Below are positions 21,729 to 32,630 of a DNA stretch of 64,000 nucleotides, one piece after another. A program made the position numbers and the translations under genes. The notes under the pieces were generated by a model. That model searched no databases and had not been told where the DNA came from. It saw only the letters and a list, made by a program, of their open reading frames with translations. Numbering within the stretch: position 1 is the stretch's first letter; every line of letters begins with the position of its first letter. Source of the stretch: Guillardia theta CCMP2712. Taxonomy: Eukaryota; Cryptophyceae; Pyrenomonadales; Geminigeraceae. The stretch is taken from the NCBI RefSeq assembly GCF_000315625.1, contig NW_005434546.1, positions 125,545 through 189,544 on the forward strand. The letters are read 5' to 3'.

Positions 21729-24694
21729 ATGCTCAAGGCCAAGAAGCATACGATCGGTAGGAGGAGGAGGAGGAGGAGGAGGAGGAGGAGGAGGAGGAGG
21801 AGGAGGAGGAGGAGGAGGAGGAGGAGCAAATCATAGTGGAGGTGATCAAAAGAGGAAACGAGGGAGACTGGAGAGATGCAGTGGTGGAAAGAACTATAAG
21901 ATGTAAGGAAAGTGGACAGATAAAGGAGAGTGAGAGGATATGAGATACGTGAGGATGCAGAGAGAAGGAGAGAAGAAGGAAGACATGTAGACATTTAGCG
22001 AGGTGTGCTTTCATCGCTATCTGACAATCTCTGCAGCGGACTCTAATGTTGAGGATATCGGCAGCTCGATTGACAAGGCTCAACGCATGATGGTGAGCAA
22101 AGTGAGGAGGAGGCTTCAGGCGAGTGACGCTGGACTGTCAGGCTGCCAAGACGGAGAAGGAGTGGGAGAATGTGAGTGAGTCTTGTCTGCTATCAGCTCA
22201 TCCCCGTCTCCAGGCTGGCAGCAAACCTGGCCTTGAGATCTGGAGGGTCGAGAACAGGTGAAGGAGGAAGCAAGGGACATGAGGGAAGGAAGAGGGAGAG
22301 AGGGGGAGAGGGAGAGGGAGAAGATCTCAAAATAATGATGGAGGACGTGGACAGTCGAACAGAAAACGACAACCCTGACTTCGGAATCAAGAGAGTGCCT
22401 GCAGAAGATTACAGGTAGTTCGCTCCCATATCATTCTTTCCTGTCTCTCCTATGGGTCCGATCGATGAACTTTCTGTATGTGCATGTCTACAGTTTGCTG
22501 TTCTTGATTGTAGGACCTGATTGTTGCATGAGCTTTGCCTTTGTAGAGCTCTTCATGGTTGACTTCTACGTTACTCCTCCCTCCCTCCCTCCCTGTCCCT
22601 TCCCCTCCCTCCCTCCCTCCCTCCCTCCCTCCTTCTCCTTCGTTGTCTCACCCCAACTTCACCAGTCCTGCTTCTTCTCAATTCTTCTTCATCATCATTC
22701 TCTTCCATCCCTCCCTTTCTCCGTCTAATTCTTCCCTTCCCTCTTCCTATCCTTTTCCCTTTCTCCCTTTCTCCCCAAAGACTTGGCTGTCGATGACACG
22801 CTCCATGACATGTTGGGCACAGGAAGTTCTACAGAGGCGACTCATACATCTTGCTCTACACGTACACAGACTCCGAGAGTAATCAACTGTTCTGCTCTCC
22901 CTCCCTCCTCTCCCTCCTTTCTTGCTCTTCCACCTCGGTCCCCTTCCTCTTCCGCTCCCTCTTGCTGACTTCCTTCACATCCCTCCTGCTCCCCTAAATC
23001 CCTTCCTACCTACCTCGCTCCTCACGCGCTCTCAGCGGACTCTCTTCGCTGGAACGTGCACTATTGGATTGGATCGGAGAGCACGGCAGACGAGTACGGG
23101 GTCTGTTTCTCTCCTCCTCCTCTCCCCTTTCCTGACTGCAGGTCCAGGTAGCCGCGTACAAGACTGTCGAGCTAGACGACCTGCTGGGCGGAGCTCCAGT
23201 GCAGTATCGGGAGATGGAAGGCTACGAGTCTGATCTTTTCCTGTTAGACCTCTGTCCCTGCCTCTGCCTTGCCCCTCCTCCTCCTCTGCTCCTGCTCACC
23301 CTCCTACTACTCTAACTCCTCCTACTCCCCTCACTCCTTCACTTACTCCCCGTCCTGTCATCCCGCTTCTCTCTGCATCTCTTATCCTCTCTCTCCTCTT
23401 ACCTTGGAGCAGGAGCTACTTTGGCTCCGGTGGTGTCTGCCCTGGTAGCATTCAGATCCTTGAGGGCGGGCATGCCAGCGGCTTTCGCAAGGTGGAGCAG
23501 CAGGAATTCAGCCCGCGGCTGTTCTGGGTGAGGAGGGAAGCTGGAGTCATGCTGTGCTCGGAGGTGGCGATGGGGCTGGACAGTTTAAACCGCGGGGACT
23601 GCTTCCTCCTCGACAGCGGGAGCAAGGTGTTCATCTACCGCGGCGACGAGTCGGATCCCTTTGAGAAGAACAAGGCGGCGACTGTAGCCAAGGAGATGGA
23701 GGGCGAGAGGAACGGGCGCTGCAAGTGTGTAGATGCGGAGGATGAGCCCGAGTTCTGGCAGATGCTGGGAGGTGAGATCGGCTGCTCAGTCAAGGGGCCC
23801 GTGGAGCACGCGAAGCGAGACACGGAGAGCTGCCGGGTGGTGGAGCTGTACAGCATGGAGGACGATTCACTAGAGTTCGTCAAGGTCGCTGATGGCCTCC
23901 TCCGCCCAGATCAGCTCGCCGACGATGACGTCATGCTGGTAAACTGCGGAACTAAGATCTTCGTGTCCGTCGGCTCCGCAGCTCCGCAGCAGGAGAAGGC
24001 ATGCTGCATGCTCAAAGCGCAGGCTTTCATCGCCAGCAAGGGGCTGCCTCCCTTCACCCCAATCATGCGCGTCCTCAAGGGACAAGATGTGCGCTGCAAG
24101 TACAACCCTCTTTCTGCTTGACCCTCATCCTCCTCATCCCTTCTTGCCCCTTTCTCCTTCCATTCTTTCTTCTTCCCCTCGCCAACAACCTTCTGCATCA
24201 CCTTGACTCTGATCCAGGCAGTGGGACGCGTGCTTTGCCTCAGCAGCCTGAAGGATCGAGGATGTGCTTCAATACACAGGAGAGAACGAGCACGAGCGGG
24301 AGGGAGGAAGGAAGAGCACTCACGACTTCAACGTAACTCGATGTTTTCAAATCCCGAATCAAGAAGTTCGACTAAACCTATTTACTTTGACGGTTTCCCT
24401 ATCCTGCTCTTCCTCCTGCTCCTACTCCTACTCCTGCCTCCCTCCCTCTGCTTCTCTCTGCTCCCCTCCATTCTCGACTGCTCCTGTTCCTCGTCCTAGA
24501 CCTGACCCTCTAGCCGCATCCTCCCTGCCGCACTTGTTGCTGGTTCTGACTTCTTCGACACCATCGGCGCTTCCTCTCCACCAGCGAGGCCGCAGCAGGA
24601 CGCCATGCTGAACGCTGTCAAGGTCAGTTCGAAAGAAACTCGACTACTCATTCCACTTCCAGATTCTCCAGCTCCAACCGAGATGATCTCTTAA
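21729..24694 (+). CDS. Gelsolin/villin-type actin-binding protein
   Basis: About ten exons. Exon 1 starts at the ATG at 21729 ([10 protein letters not shown]). A second reads [18 protein letters not shown], then [20 protein letters not shown], the classic entry to a gelsolin repeat. Repeat 1 continues [88 protein letters not shown]. Repeat 2 (23492-24121) has [20 protein letters not shown] and ends in a third partial repeat with [18 protein letters not shown]. The last exon ends at TAA 24692-24694. Gelsolin-family proteins sever, cap or bundle actin with calcium. The family normally has three to six repeats; I count two clear ones plus a possible third. Introns hold long AGG and CTCC repeats. 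The gene converges on the LENG8-like gene, 93 nt from its stop. Confidence 0.7.
21763..21825. repeat. (AGG)n microsatellite in the first intron
   Basis: About twenty uninterrupted AGG triplets lie directly after exon 1 of the gelsolin-type gene, within its intron. Similar but shorter C/T-rich runs lie in the same gene at 22570-22640. Confidence 0.9.
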
Positions 24695-24787
24695 GTTTCA
24701 TCTTAAGCTCTCAGTGCTGTCCTCCATCCCGTCCATCCGCGTTACTTCAGTCAAGAAATCAATCACAATCGGGTCACCCATCAAGTC

Positions 24788-27652
24788 CTAAACGTTCCGG
24801 TCGGCGGAGGAAAGAGCCTCTGACGTCGCTTTGACGTCCACTTGACTGTCGTCTCCCTCCACCGCCACCACGCAGTTCTCTTTAAGAAAAGAATACCATT
24901 CCTCCGTCTCGTCTCCTTCCTCTTCTCCCTTCACCTGCTTCTCTGCATCAGCTCTGCCCGTCTACCTCACTTCTGACCTTGAACGCAAGCTGATCTCGCA
25001 GGAAGTCCAGCGGGATCGAGGGTTTGTAGGAGCGGAGGATCACGCGCAGAGCTCTGCTCCTCATCCTGTCGCGCAATATGCACACGATGCACTTTCCATG
25101 GTTTGGCGTCTTGGCGAACCTGCGAGTTCGGACGTGAGAAGAGGACAAGGCGTGGGTGCAAGACGGTTTAACTCACAGGCGGAAGAAGGAGACGTAATCC
25201 GAGAGCTCTAGAGCTCGGTGCAAGCTGAGCGCGTGAGAGACGTAAGGATGTGTCTGTGAGACTTGTGGTGACAAGGTGGACCTCCTCAAGCATCGGGTAC
25301 CTTGAGCTCCATCGGCATGTTTCGAATGTCCTTCACCATGTCCACTGTGTTGTTCTGCATCATCCAGTAGAAGAGCCTGTACGCCATAAACTCCGCCTTC
25401 TCTGTGTCAAAACTTCTCTTATGCACTCAAGCCTGTTCACCTCATTCTCCTTTGCTCGCGTGTCCGCGTACAGCCCCATCAAGTAACTCTGGATCTTATA
25501 AAACTCACCGAAGTCGTGCTCCAGCATCGCCAGCCGCCCGTTGGACTCGTATACCAGCACCGAGTTTGCGTTCCTGATGTGTTGGATGACCATATCTTGC
25601 CTGATCGCCTTGAACTGGTCCGAAATCCACTCCCAGTCAGCCTCGTCCGTGTCGTACTTCACCTTGAGCCTTTCAGCCCATTTCACGAGAACGCGTTCAG
25701 GGCGAACAGTAGAGGGGTCAGGCATCGACTGCAGTCGGATGTACTGCTTCTCCATCTCCATGCAAGTGCCCACGATTGCCTCTGATGACATGAACTTGAT
25801 ATCGTCGTCAGTTCCATGCGCACCTCCCCCCGTCGGGACGTATCCTCTCTCCATGTCGATGAAGCGTCGATGCCGCTTCTCTCTTGCCTCCTTCTCAGCT
25901 TCATTCTCGATGTCTGCCATGACACCTCCTCGCTTCTTCTTCTTGGATTTCTGTGCATGGCTTTCAGACTTCTTCTCTTGACTCTCTTTCGTCTTTCCGC
26001 TCGCGTTTGCCACGCGGGGAATCGGCTGAGCATCCCAGTCAGTCACCCACAACCTGTTGTTCTTCTCCGCATTTTGAACGATCGACTTGAGCGCACCAGC
26101 CATGCACGTTCTCTCGTACTCATTCTCACATGCCGAAAAGCATTTCTGCACAAACGACTGGCGAAAGGCAGAAATCAGCAACAGCATGCAATGTCTAGTC
26201 TACCGTGTACCTGGAGTTTCGGTGGCCATTGGTTTGCAGCAGGAGCATGTTGAACGTTTGCTGGTTCTGCGGCTACTGCTGGTTTCGCAGGAGATTTAAT
26301 TTGAGACTGCTGCTCCGCTTGCTTTGCCTCTAGCTTGCTGGCAACTGAAGCGGCTGCATCGTGAAGGGAAGGGAAATTCATGTCATAGTTGTCTGACTTG
26401 TCCCCATAATCTCTGCCATCGCTCCATTTGAACTGTTCTTGCGGGTTGACGGGCTTCGCCTTCGGTTTCGGGGCGGACCAGCTGAAGGCTTTTGCTGCGT
26501 TAGCGTTGATGGTCATGGCTGGTACCGCAGCCTTCTGAGCTGCTTGTGCAGCAGGTGCTGCTGCTGCCTGTTGGGCGTAGGGCCACTGGTTGTAAGCACC
26601 GGGATGATAGTATCCCTGCTGGGGAGCTGTATACGCCGCCTGCTTTGCTCAAGTAAGAAGAATGGACGGGTACTAGTAGAATGGATGGTAGCATACAGGG
26701 TACTGATAGCCGTAAGCGTATTGGTTCTGCTGATAGTAAGCTTGTGCGGAAGCCGCAGGAGGATCCCAGCTAGTTTTCTGTAGAGCATGGTTGACCCAGT
26801 AGACTCTGTTAGTCTTGGGATCAGTCGCAGGTTCCCAAGTGCCATATCCACTGGGATCTGGGACAGCAGCAGGTAGTGCCTGGAGGGTGACGGTGAGCTC
26901 CCAGACAAGGGACAAGTGCACGATCACCTGCTGCTGCCCGGAAACCTGGGGGGTTGCAGCTTGCTGTACCGGTTGGTTGCTAGCATACTGCACCATCCGT
27001 GAATATGCATCGACTTGTTCGCAATCAAGTGTGCAAGACAAGTCTCACAGTCTGGTTGTACGCGGTGGTTTGGTTGGCATTGGCATTCCAACTTGCCTGC
27101 TGCTGGAAGTTTTGCTGTGATCGAGGAAATCAGAACATACGTCGAAGGATGGAGGAGGAGGAGGAGGAGGACCTGCATGGAGCTTGCTTGATTTTCGCCA
27201 CCCCTGCGCAGAGCGGCAAAGAGCAAATCAAATCAAAGCGAGTGTGATGACAAATGGAGCAACTTACGATGATTGTGAATTTGCTGGCCATTGAAATGTC
27301 GCAGCTTCTCCTTGATTGTAAGCATCATATGGGTTATACGCCTACACCATAATCAACATGTCACAAACTCGCTTTCATATTTGCTGTGCAAGGCATTCAG
27401 GATTTATAGATCAATCTTACCTGCTGAGTCCCTCCATACACGTAAGTGGACTGATATGCATTGTTCCCGCTAAACAAAGAGTGAGTACAAGGGAGTTGGC
27501 AAGCGCTGGAGTACAACGACATTGCGGGGTTGGTCTGTTCCATGGCTTGACGAGCTTCAATGATCTCCTATCTCTGGTGTTCTCCTCACCTTGAGCCCAG
27601 GTTCTGCTTGAAAGGCTCAATGGGTACGTTCAGTCGAGTGAGTGCTGGTACC
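24788..27652 (-). CDS. WW-domain SAC3/GANP family protein (THP3/LENG8-like)
   Basis: The gene is read right to left. Several small Gln/Asn/Tyr-rich exons (27600-26900) form a prion-like N-terminus. A WW domain follows (GTWEPATDPKTNRVYWVNHA, then LQKTSWDPP; about 26745-26860). Next come low-complexity Ala/Gln exons, the motif SFVQKCFSACENEYERTCMA ... WVTDWDAQPIP typical of THP3/LENG8, and a SAC3/GANP domain (EMEKQYIRLQSMPDPSTVRP, then DQFKAIRQDMVIQHIRNANS). Later exons read AEFMAYRLFYWMMQNNTVDM, LHRALELSDYVSFFRLFAKT and a final exon ending SSADRNV at TAG 24788. Homologs act in mRNA splicing and export, in complexes related to TREX-2. The fusion of a WW domain to SAC3 suggests direct contact with splicing factors. 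The 5' end is uncertain: no ATG is convincing upstream of PIEPFKQNLGS, and an additional short first exon near 27740 is possible. Confidence 0.65.
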
Positions 27653-28090
27653 TACTTGAGAGGCAACGAGCTTGGCCCTAGGCGTATGATATACCTGTTC
27701 TCTCAATGCTGGCAAGCGCGTGCATCCCCTCCATCCCTGCTTGCACCCCAAGTTCCCATCTGAGTTTCCCTGCTCCCTCCTTCCTGTCTACGATCTACCT
27801 GACTCTATCACTCTCTCACACTCAGTTTCTTGCTCTCTTCCAGCATCATCTTTGCTCTCCTCACTTCCTCTCTCCTCGTCGCTCTCGATGCATCACGTCT
27901 GCATGTGGCGTTGCCGCTCTCATCCTCCATCCACCCCTGTGGGCTACCTAGGCTGGCTTCGTGACCCCTACCTACTGTAATGTAAATACCCCATAAAAAC
28001 CCATATCATGGAGGGGTACTCAGAACCCATCGATGCAACCCCACCCATACATAAATGTATGACCCACCCATGAAAGATCCAGCCTGCCCA
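27653..28090. other. Intergenic, pyrimidine-rich
   Basis: C/T-rich low complexity from 27720 to 27960 (CTCCCT, CTCTC words), then an AT-richer stretch with GGGGTACTCAGAACCCA and CCCACCCAT words that resemble the borders of other GC islands. No gene is seen. Confidence 0.4.
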
Positions 28091-28210
28091 GCCTGAAGAT
28101 CTATGAGGTCCGGCCCGGCCGGGCCGCCGACGGCCCGGGCCGGGGCAATCCGAGGCTCAGCGGCTTCAAGTTGCCTCAGGCTGGGGCCCGTGCTCCCACA
28201 CCTCAGTTAG
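28091..28210. repeat. GC-rich intergenic island 2
   Basis: A short island built from GGCCCGGCCGGGCCG words, with CCGAGGCTCAG shared with island 1. No coding frame is believable. Confidence 0.5.
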
Positions 28211-29449
28211 CTTCCTAATCAGCAATCAACTCAGCAGCTGCCTCAACGTTCCCCCTTCTATTCCGACGATGCCTTTCTTTCCTCCAAGCCCGTCGCTCCG
28301 CGGCAGAGAGCCTTGGCGAGCACGAACAGGCAATCGCAGGTCGTCGTAGAGCTCGAAGCCAGTGCCCCTAGGCGCGGGTCCGAGAGGAGGAGGGAATCGG
28401 ATCCGGAAGAGGGGGGGGGGGAACAGGACCAAGTGTCAGTCAACGCCGGGCCCGTTGCTACCTGACCTAGATGATTTCTCTGACAGCCGGGCGTATATTT
28501 GATCTCTTTCCCGAAGTCTCTTTAACCTTTGATCTGCTCCCTGAAGCATTCAATGTTCTTAATCGTTGGGTCTCAACTTCATCTGCTATCTGTTGTACCG
28601 GAGCTACTTGCGCTGTCAGTCTGTCTCGCTCCTCCGTGAACTCTCTGTGAGCTTCTCAGTTGATGATAAGATCAGATCAAATCCTGACTTCCTCTCCACC
28701 TGTCCCTCGAGAAGGTCGTTGTTTTCTATCGCAAATTTCAGCTATTCCTTTCTAGCACAGAGGTCAGAACAAAACCCCTCACTCTCTGATGCTACATGTT
28801 CTCGCTCTCCTTGTGAAGCGTTTCCATGTCTTTCCCGTAAGTTTCCTGGAAAATCTCAAAATGAATGAAACAGAACAAGAAATGTTTGAGATTAGGATGA
28901 CGAAGTTGACGATGAGAAGATCAATGATGGAGATGGTGATGATGAGAAGGTTGTTGTTGATGATGATGATGATGATGATGATGATGAGATGACGACGACG
29001 ATGATGATGACGATGATGAAAGTACTGAGCCAGCCAAAGTTCTCCTGTGCTGCGATGTACGACGACATGGCCGGAGAAGTGAAGGAGTGCGAAGGTAGGA
29101 GGCAGGCTCTTGATTGCGTTGAAGCATTCCTCGATGAACGTCTCCAGTTGACGCTGTGACCATCCTGCCATCCAATTGCAAGACAACGAGGGACCTGTCT
29201 CAAAGCTCCCAGCAACCTGAGTGTCCTCCTGTATAGGGAGACTGTTATGCTTCTATATCCCGATGCAGAGCGCCACGGCCTTCGGGATCTCGAGGCCCGG
29301 ACTATCATCCTTGAGCTCGTTGTTCTCGATGCGCAGCTTGTCCAGCTGATGGACCTGCTGCTCGTACAGGTTGGAGGCGCAGACCATCATCTTCCACAAC
29401 CCCGTGTCAGAATGCCTCCATCATCCACAATATCCCGTCATCGATATCA
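28211..29449. other. Gene-poor region, possible minus-strand exons
   Basis: No complete gene. A poly-G run lies at about 28411-28420. On the minus strand two frames look exon-like: MMVCASNLYEQQVHQLDKLR (about 29260-29405, coiled-coil) and WMAGWSQRQLETFIEECFNA (about 29030-29186), which could be pieces of one gene, but no splice path to a good C-terminus was found. A GAT/GAC repeat lies at 28950-29020. Confidence 0.25.
28950..29020. repeat. (GAT)n / (GAC)n microsatellite
   Basis: A run of GAT triplets with GAC and GAG interruptions. It yields poly-Ser, poly-His or poly-Ile frames on the minus strand, which I regard as artefacts. Confidence 0.85.
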
Positions 29450-29928
29450 TCTTCGCGTGGCCGGCCGCATCTTGTTCTCGGGCTTATCTGGCAGATCGTC
29501 AAGATTCTCAAAAGCAAGTTCCCCTCAAGGAGCACCCAGAGCTCGTCCTCCTCCTCAAGCCAGGGGAAGATCTGGCTACCCTGCTGAAGCTGCCCAAAGA
29601 GGAGCTGCTGGTTCGATGGGTCAACTTACATATGGTGAACGCCGGAAGTGACAAGATGCTGTCAGACTTCAGCAGCGATATGAAACACTTGACCACCTAC
29701 ACACGAGGCAAGTCCATCGACTGCTGGAGCACTGCAAGACACTGACAGCAGAGCCTCTGCTACAGGTAATGGAGAAACTCGTCAGTGGCACGACGGCAAT
29801 GCCAAAACTCGTCCTGGAACTCGTATGGCAGCTAATACGGCATGATACGATGTCCCAGCTTGAGCTTTTGGGAGAAAGCTCGAAGCTCTCAGCCTCGGGC
29901 CTGGTCCAGTGGGTCAACGACAGGGTGT
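29450..29928 (+). pseudogene. Fimbrin/plastin fragment with a frameshift
   Basis: Calponin-homology sequence is plain: GRPHLVLGLIWQIVKILKSK (29467-29520) is followed, in another frame and with no room for an intron, by VPLKEHPELVLLLKPGEDLA, LLKLPKEELLVRWVNLHM and NAGSDKMLSDFSSDM (29520-29690). A third piece, PKLVLELVWQLIRHDTMSQL ... GLVQWVNDRV, follows and then stops at 29926-29928. Fimbrins have four CH domains and about 600 residues that bundle actin; here only one to two half-domains remain. A single base lost near the AAAA run at about 29509 would explain the first shift. A decayed partial copy is the best reading; a sequencing error in a real gene is the alternative. Confidence 0.55.
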
Positions 29929-30799
29929 GATGGCAGCATCATGCGAGTAGTCGCATGAGGCTACGCACGCTGACGAGATGTGTACTGGTCGTAGACGTAC
30001 GTACAACACATTGATACAATGAAAGCATGAGGCTGGTACAAACCGGTACACATGTTTACTCATTGCTGTACGACGGGCACGAGCCAGACCTCGAAATATA
30101 AGCAATCCAACTTGGACCCTGCAAAAACAAATCTAGCTTCATTGCTCATCTGTTCACTCCTCAGTGCACTATCGCTCAGTTGTTGGACAATACCCGAATC
30201 AGGTTATCAAATGTTGCCATACCGCTTGCAATGGCCGCCAATCAATCAGCCTCGGGATTTGATGATTACAGCAGTAACTCCTGAGAAAGTGCATAGGCTC
30301 GCCCCAGACATCGAGAACTTTATACAGTACGAGTTGATAGGGCAATACTATGAATACCTCAACTCTGAAGGGAAGCCAGAAAAAATGAAAGCCTACTTCC
30401 ATTGTCATTCCCCATCAGAGAGACTCAGTGAGAAGAATTACAGAAGAACATGAAACAGAAAATAAGAGAGTTTGTACGAGAAGCAGATGCTACTGTGACT
30501 CAAATCCTCCTCACTGTTTACATGCAATGTCCTGGGAGAATTCAGATTCTGAAAACTCGCATGGATGTTGTTGAGCCAGAGTCCAAAACACGCTGAGCGA
30601 AGGTATTAGAAGCGCGAAAAACTGCCCCTTGTGTTCCTTCTTGCAGGTTGAATGAGGAAGATGCTTTTCTCTTAGCACACAGGATAGCTTTCTGTCGAGT
30701 AAACTGATCAAGAATAAATACACATTCTTGAGGAAGCACTAGAGCACAAAAATCAAGTCCTCAACTGACCGACTGTTTGATTTGCACGCATCAATGTTG
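29929..30799. other. Region with an unresolved small open frame
   Basis: A plus-strand frame at 30208-30453 (YQMLPYRLQWPPINQPRDLM ... IENFIQYELIGQYYEYLNSE) looks protein-like. A second in a different frame follows (about 30447-30596, KQKIREFVREADATVTQILL). They cannot be joined by an intron of normal size, so this is either a frameshifted remnant or chance. The minus strand at 30511-30739 shows a VLDSGST tripeptide context reminiscent of retroelement proteases, too short to call. Confidence 0.25.
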
Positions 30800-32194
30800 C
30801 TACACCATCAGCTCAATGCTTGCACAGTGACCTGCCCCTTCGTTCACAAAGAGCGGATGATGCGTCCTTACGTCCGCCATACAATGCTTGATCACACTCG
30901 CCAAGTGGGAAAGCCTGTCCTCTCCTACAGTGATTGATTTCCTCATGAATACGATAGACTCCCTGGCAATGGCTACTCTTTTTGCTGCTTTCTCAGGGTC
31001 GTGCTGCTGCATTGAGGGAGGGAGGAATCTGTTCTTGTACAAGTGGTAGGATTCGGGCGAAGCTGATTCAAAGACAATAGTATAGCCGGAGTGTATGCCA
31101 GCATGATTCCAGCTCTTTTCAAGGAAGCATTTCAAGTAAAGCATGCGTTTTTCTTGCTCTGGACCGCCGCGTCGCTCCACCTTGATGTAAAAGATCGACT
31201 GGGCGTTGAACGAGCACAAGATGGATGAGACCCACGCAACCAACAGCTCATACTCGCTCATCGAGTTGACGAGGTCGTGGCAGAAGAATCGAGACAGGAT
31301 CTCAGTGTGGTGACAGCCGAACAGGTCCGACATCTCGTCTCCTATCCTCAATCTCTTGCAGTTCAAATTCGAGTCAAACTCGACTGACAACCATCGTCCA
31401 TGTCCCCATCGATCATTGCTTGCGATCGTATCAAAGCAGGCTATGTCCTCCTCATATGCCCCTGCATTAAACGTTTCTAACATCTTCGCTCGTTCGTTCT
31501 GCTGAAATCTGCTCACTCGGCCCAGTCCGCTCTGATGGGTCAAGAGAGCCTGATATGCTGGGTTTTGTATCGAGCTCTTGGTGAGACCCTCGCGTATCAG
31601 TTCAACTAGTTCATCCACTGCAACTTTGAGGTCGAGCGGAAGGAGCTTGAAAGCTCTGAAGAGCATTGAGACGTCAAAGCCCAGCTCCCACAGAGGGCGT
31701 ACAAGGCTGATGTTCACACCGCTGAAAGCGCAGGTATCTTTCAATGCGCGCAGAGACGCTTCTTGGGCAAAAGCATCTGGGAAATAAGCTTCTCGTGCGT
31801 CGAAGATGCTGGTAGACAACGAGACATTGCACTCTGTCAGACATTTGTGGCTTGTTCCTGCCATGATGCACATCACACAAGGCCTTTCTTGGCTGCACTT
31901 CCGCTTCTTCAGCTTGCATTCTGCACAAGACTTGCGGGTGTATTTGGACCTCTTGTTTCGTGGACGATGATCGATATTGCTCTCAACTTCATGAGCTTGT
32001 CGCACAGAATGAGAACCTTCTATTAGGTTGACAGCAAGGCTTTGCGCAGCATGGCGGTTGACGCTTGAAAGTTTCGCGGCCATCTGATCGCACCACTCGT
32101 CGTAGTCTACACCAACAGGTTCAGGATGGCGTTCAACAGGCAGACGCACCCTCTTACCGTCAGCATGACGCTTTGCACCAACCGCAGCAGACAT
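30800..32194 (-). CDS. Fungal-type Zn2Cys6 zinc-cluster regulator, intronless
   Basis: A single exon of 464 residues from the ATG at 32194. A binuclear zinc cluster lies at residues 90-118 with spacing C-x2-C-x6-C-x5-C-x2-C-x8-C (SCAECKLKKRKC, then PCVMC and C118). It is preceded by a basic stretch (RPRNKRSKYTRK) that fits a nuclear signal and DNA contacts. The region from about residue 265 to 385 (GRWLSVEFDSNLNCKRLRIG ... SGYTIVFESASPESYHLY) alternates strands and helices and could be a PAS-like fold, as in some fungal regulators of gluconeogenesis; this is a guess. Zn2Cys6 proteins are best known from fungi but occur in other protists. The absence of introns contrasts with neighbouring genes and would fit transfer or retroposition. 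Confidence 0.75.
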   Translation of the reverse strand: MSAAVGAKRHADGKRVRLPVERHPEPVGVDYDEWCDQMAAKLSSVNRHAAQSLAVNLIEGSHSVRQAHEVESNIDHRPRNKRSKYTRKSCAECKLKKRKCSQERPCVMCIMAGTSHKCLTECNVSLSTSIFDAREAYFPDAFAQEASLRALKDTCAFSGVNISLVRPLWELGFDVSMLFRAFKLLPLDLKVAVDELVELIREGLTKSSIQNPAYQALLTHQSGLGRVSRFQQNERAKMLETFNAGAYEEDIACFDTIASNDRWGHGRWLSVEFDSNLNCKRLRIGDEMSDLFGCHHTEILSRFFCHDLVNSMSEYELLVAWVSSILCSFNAQSIFYIKVERRGGPEQEKRMLYLKCFLEKSWNHAGIHSGYTIVFESASPESYHLYKNRFLPPSMQQHDPEKAAKRVAIARESIVFMRKSITVGEDRLSHLASVIKHCMADVRTHHPLFVNEGAGHCASIELMV

Positions 32195-32424
32195 GGCAGA
32201 TTTAGCAGAAAATTACTGCTACGATCGGGGTACTAGGAAAGTCGTACCACTGCATACGGTTTCGCTTGCACGGTTTTGGATTTGTTTGCTCCGGCTTGGC
32301 TTTCTTTTTCAGTCAATAAAGGAGATTGTACTGCAGGATATTGTGGTCGTAAGGAAGGAATAGGAAGCAGGGGTTTTTAATAATATTTTTAGAGGGGCAT
32401 CAGCCCGTCAGGACGGTCCTCGTA
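32195..32424. promoter_or_regulatory. Upstream region of the zinc-cluster gene
   Basis: 230 nt of AT-richer DNA (TTTTTAATAATATTTTTAG at 32375-32393) just before a GC island. Probably the promoter of the minus-strand Zn2Cys6 gene; no defined motif is recognised. Confidence 0.3.
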
Positions 32425-32630
32425 CTAATTTTTAACTTAACTGTGAACTGGCACCCGGGCCGTAATAAGTCAGGCTCAGGGCGGCCGCTGCGGCAGACCG
32501 GGCCGCCGGGGCCGCCAGGGTTCTGAACGCCGGGTGGACGGTGCGGCCGCGCCCGGCCCGAGCCCGCCGGGGAGCCTCCCCGGCTGTCAGAGGCTGGTCA
32601 CCAGTGCCGTTCACTTTCAGGCCTCAGGTT
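32425..32630. repeat. GC-rich intergenic island 3 with boundary motif
   Basis: It opens with CTAATTTTTAACTTAACT (32425-32442), nearly identical to CTGATTTTTAACTTAACT at 35155-35172. Then come CACCCGGGCCG, GGCCGCCGGGGCC and GCGCCCGGCCC words. This is the clearest evidence that the islands are copies of one family rather than random GC-rich DNA. Confidence 0.6.

Noticed and set aside
28892..29308. Poly-Ser, poly-His and poly-Ile frames
   Set aside because: Artefacts of the GAT/GAC microsatellite.
30511..30739. VLDSGST on the minus strand, reminiscent of a retroelement protease
   Set aside because: Only a few residues match, with no flanking integrase or gag motif and a short frame.
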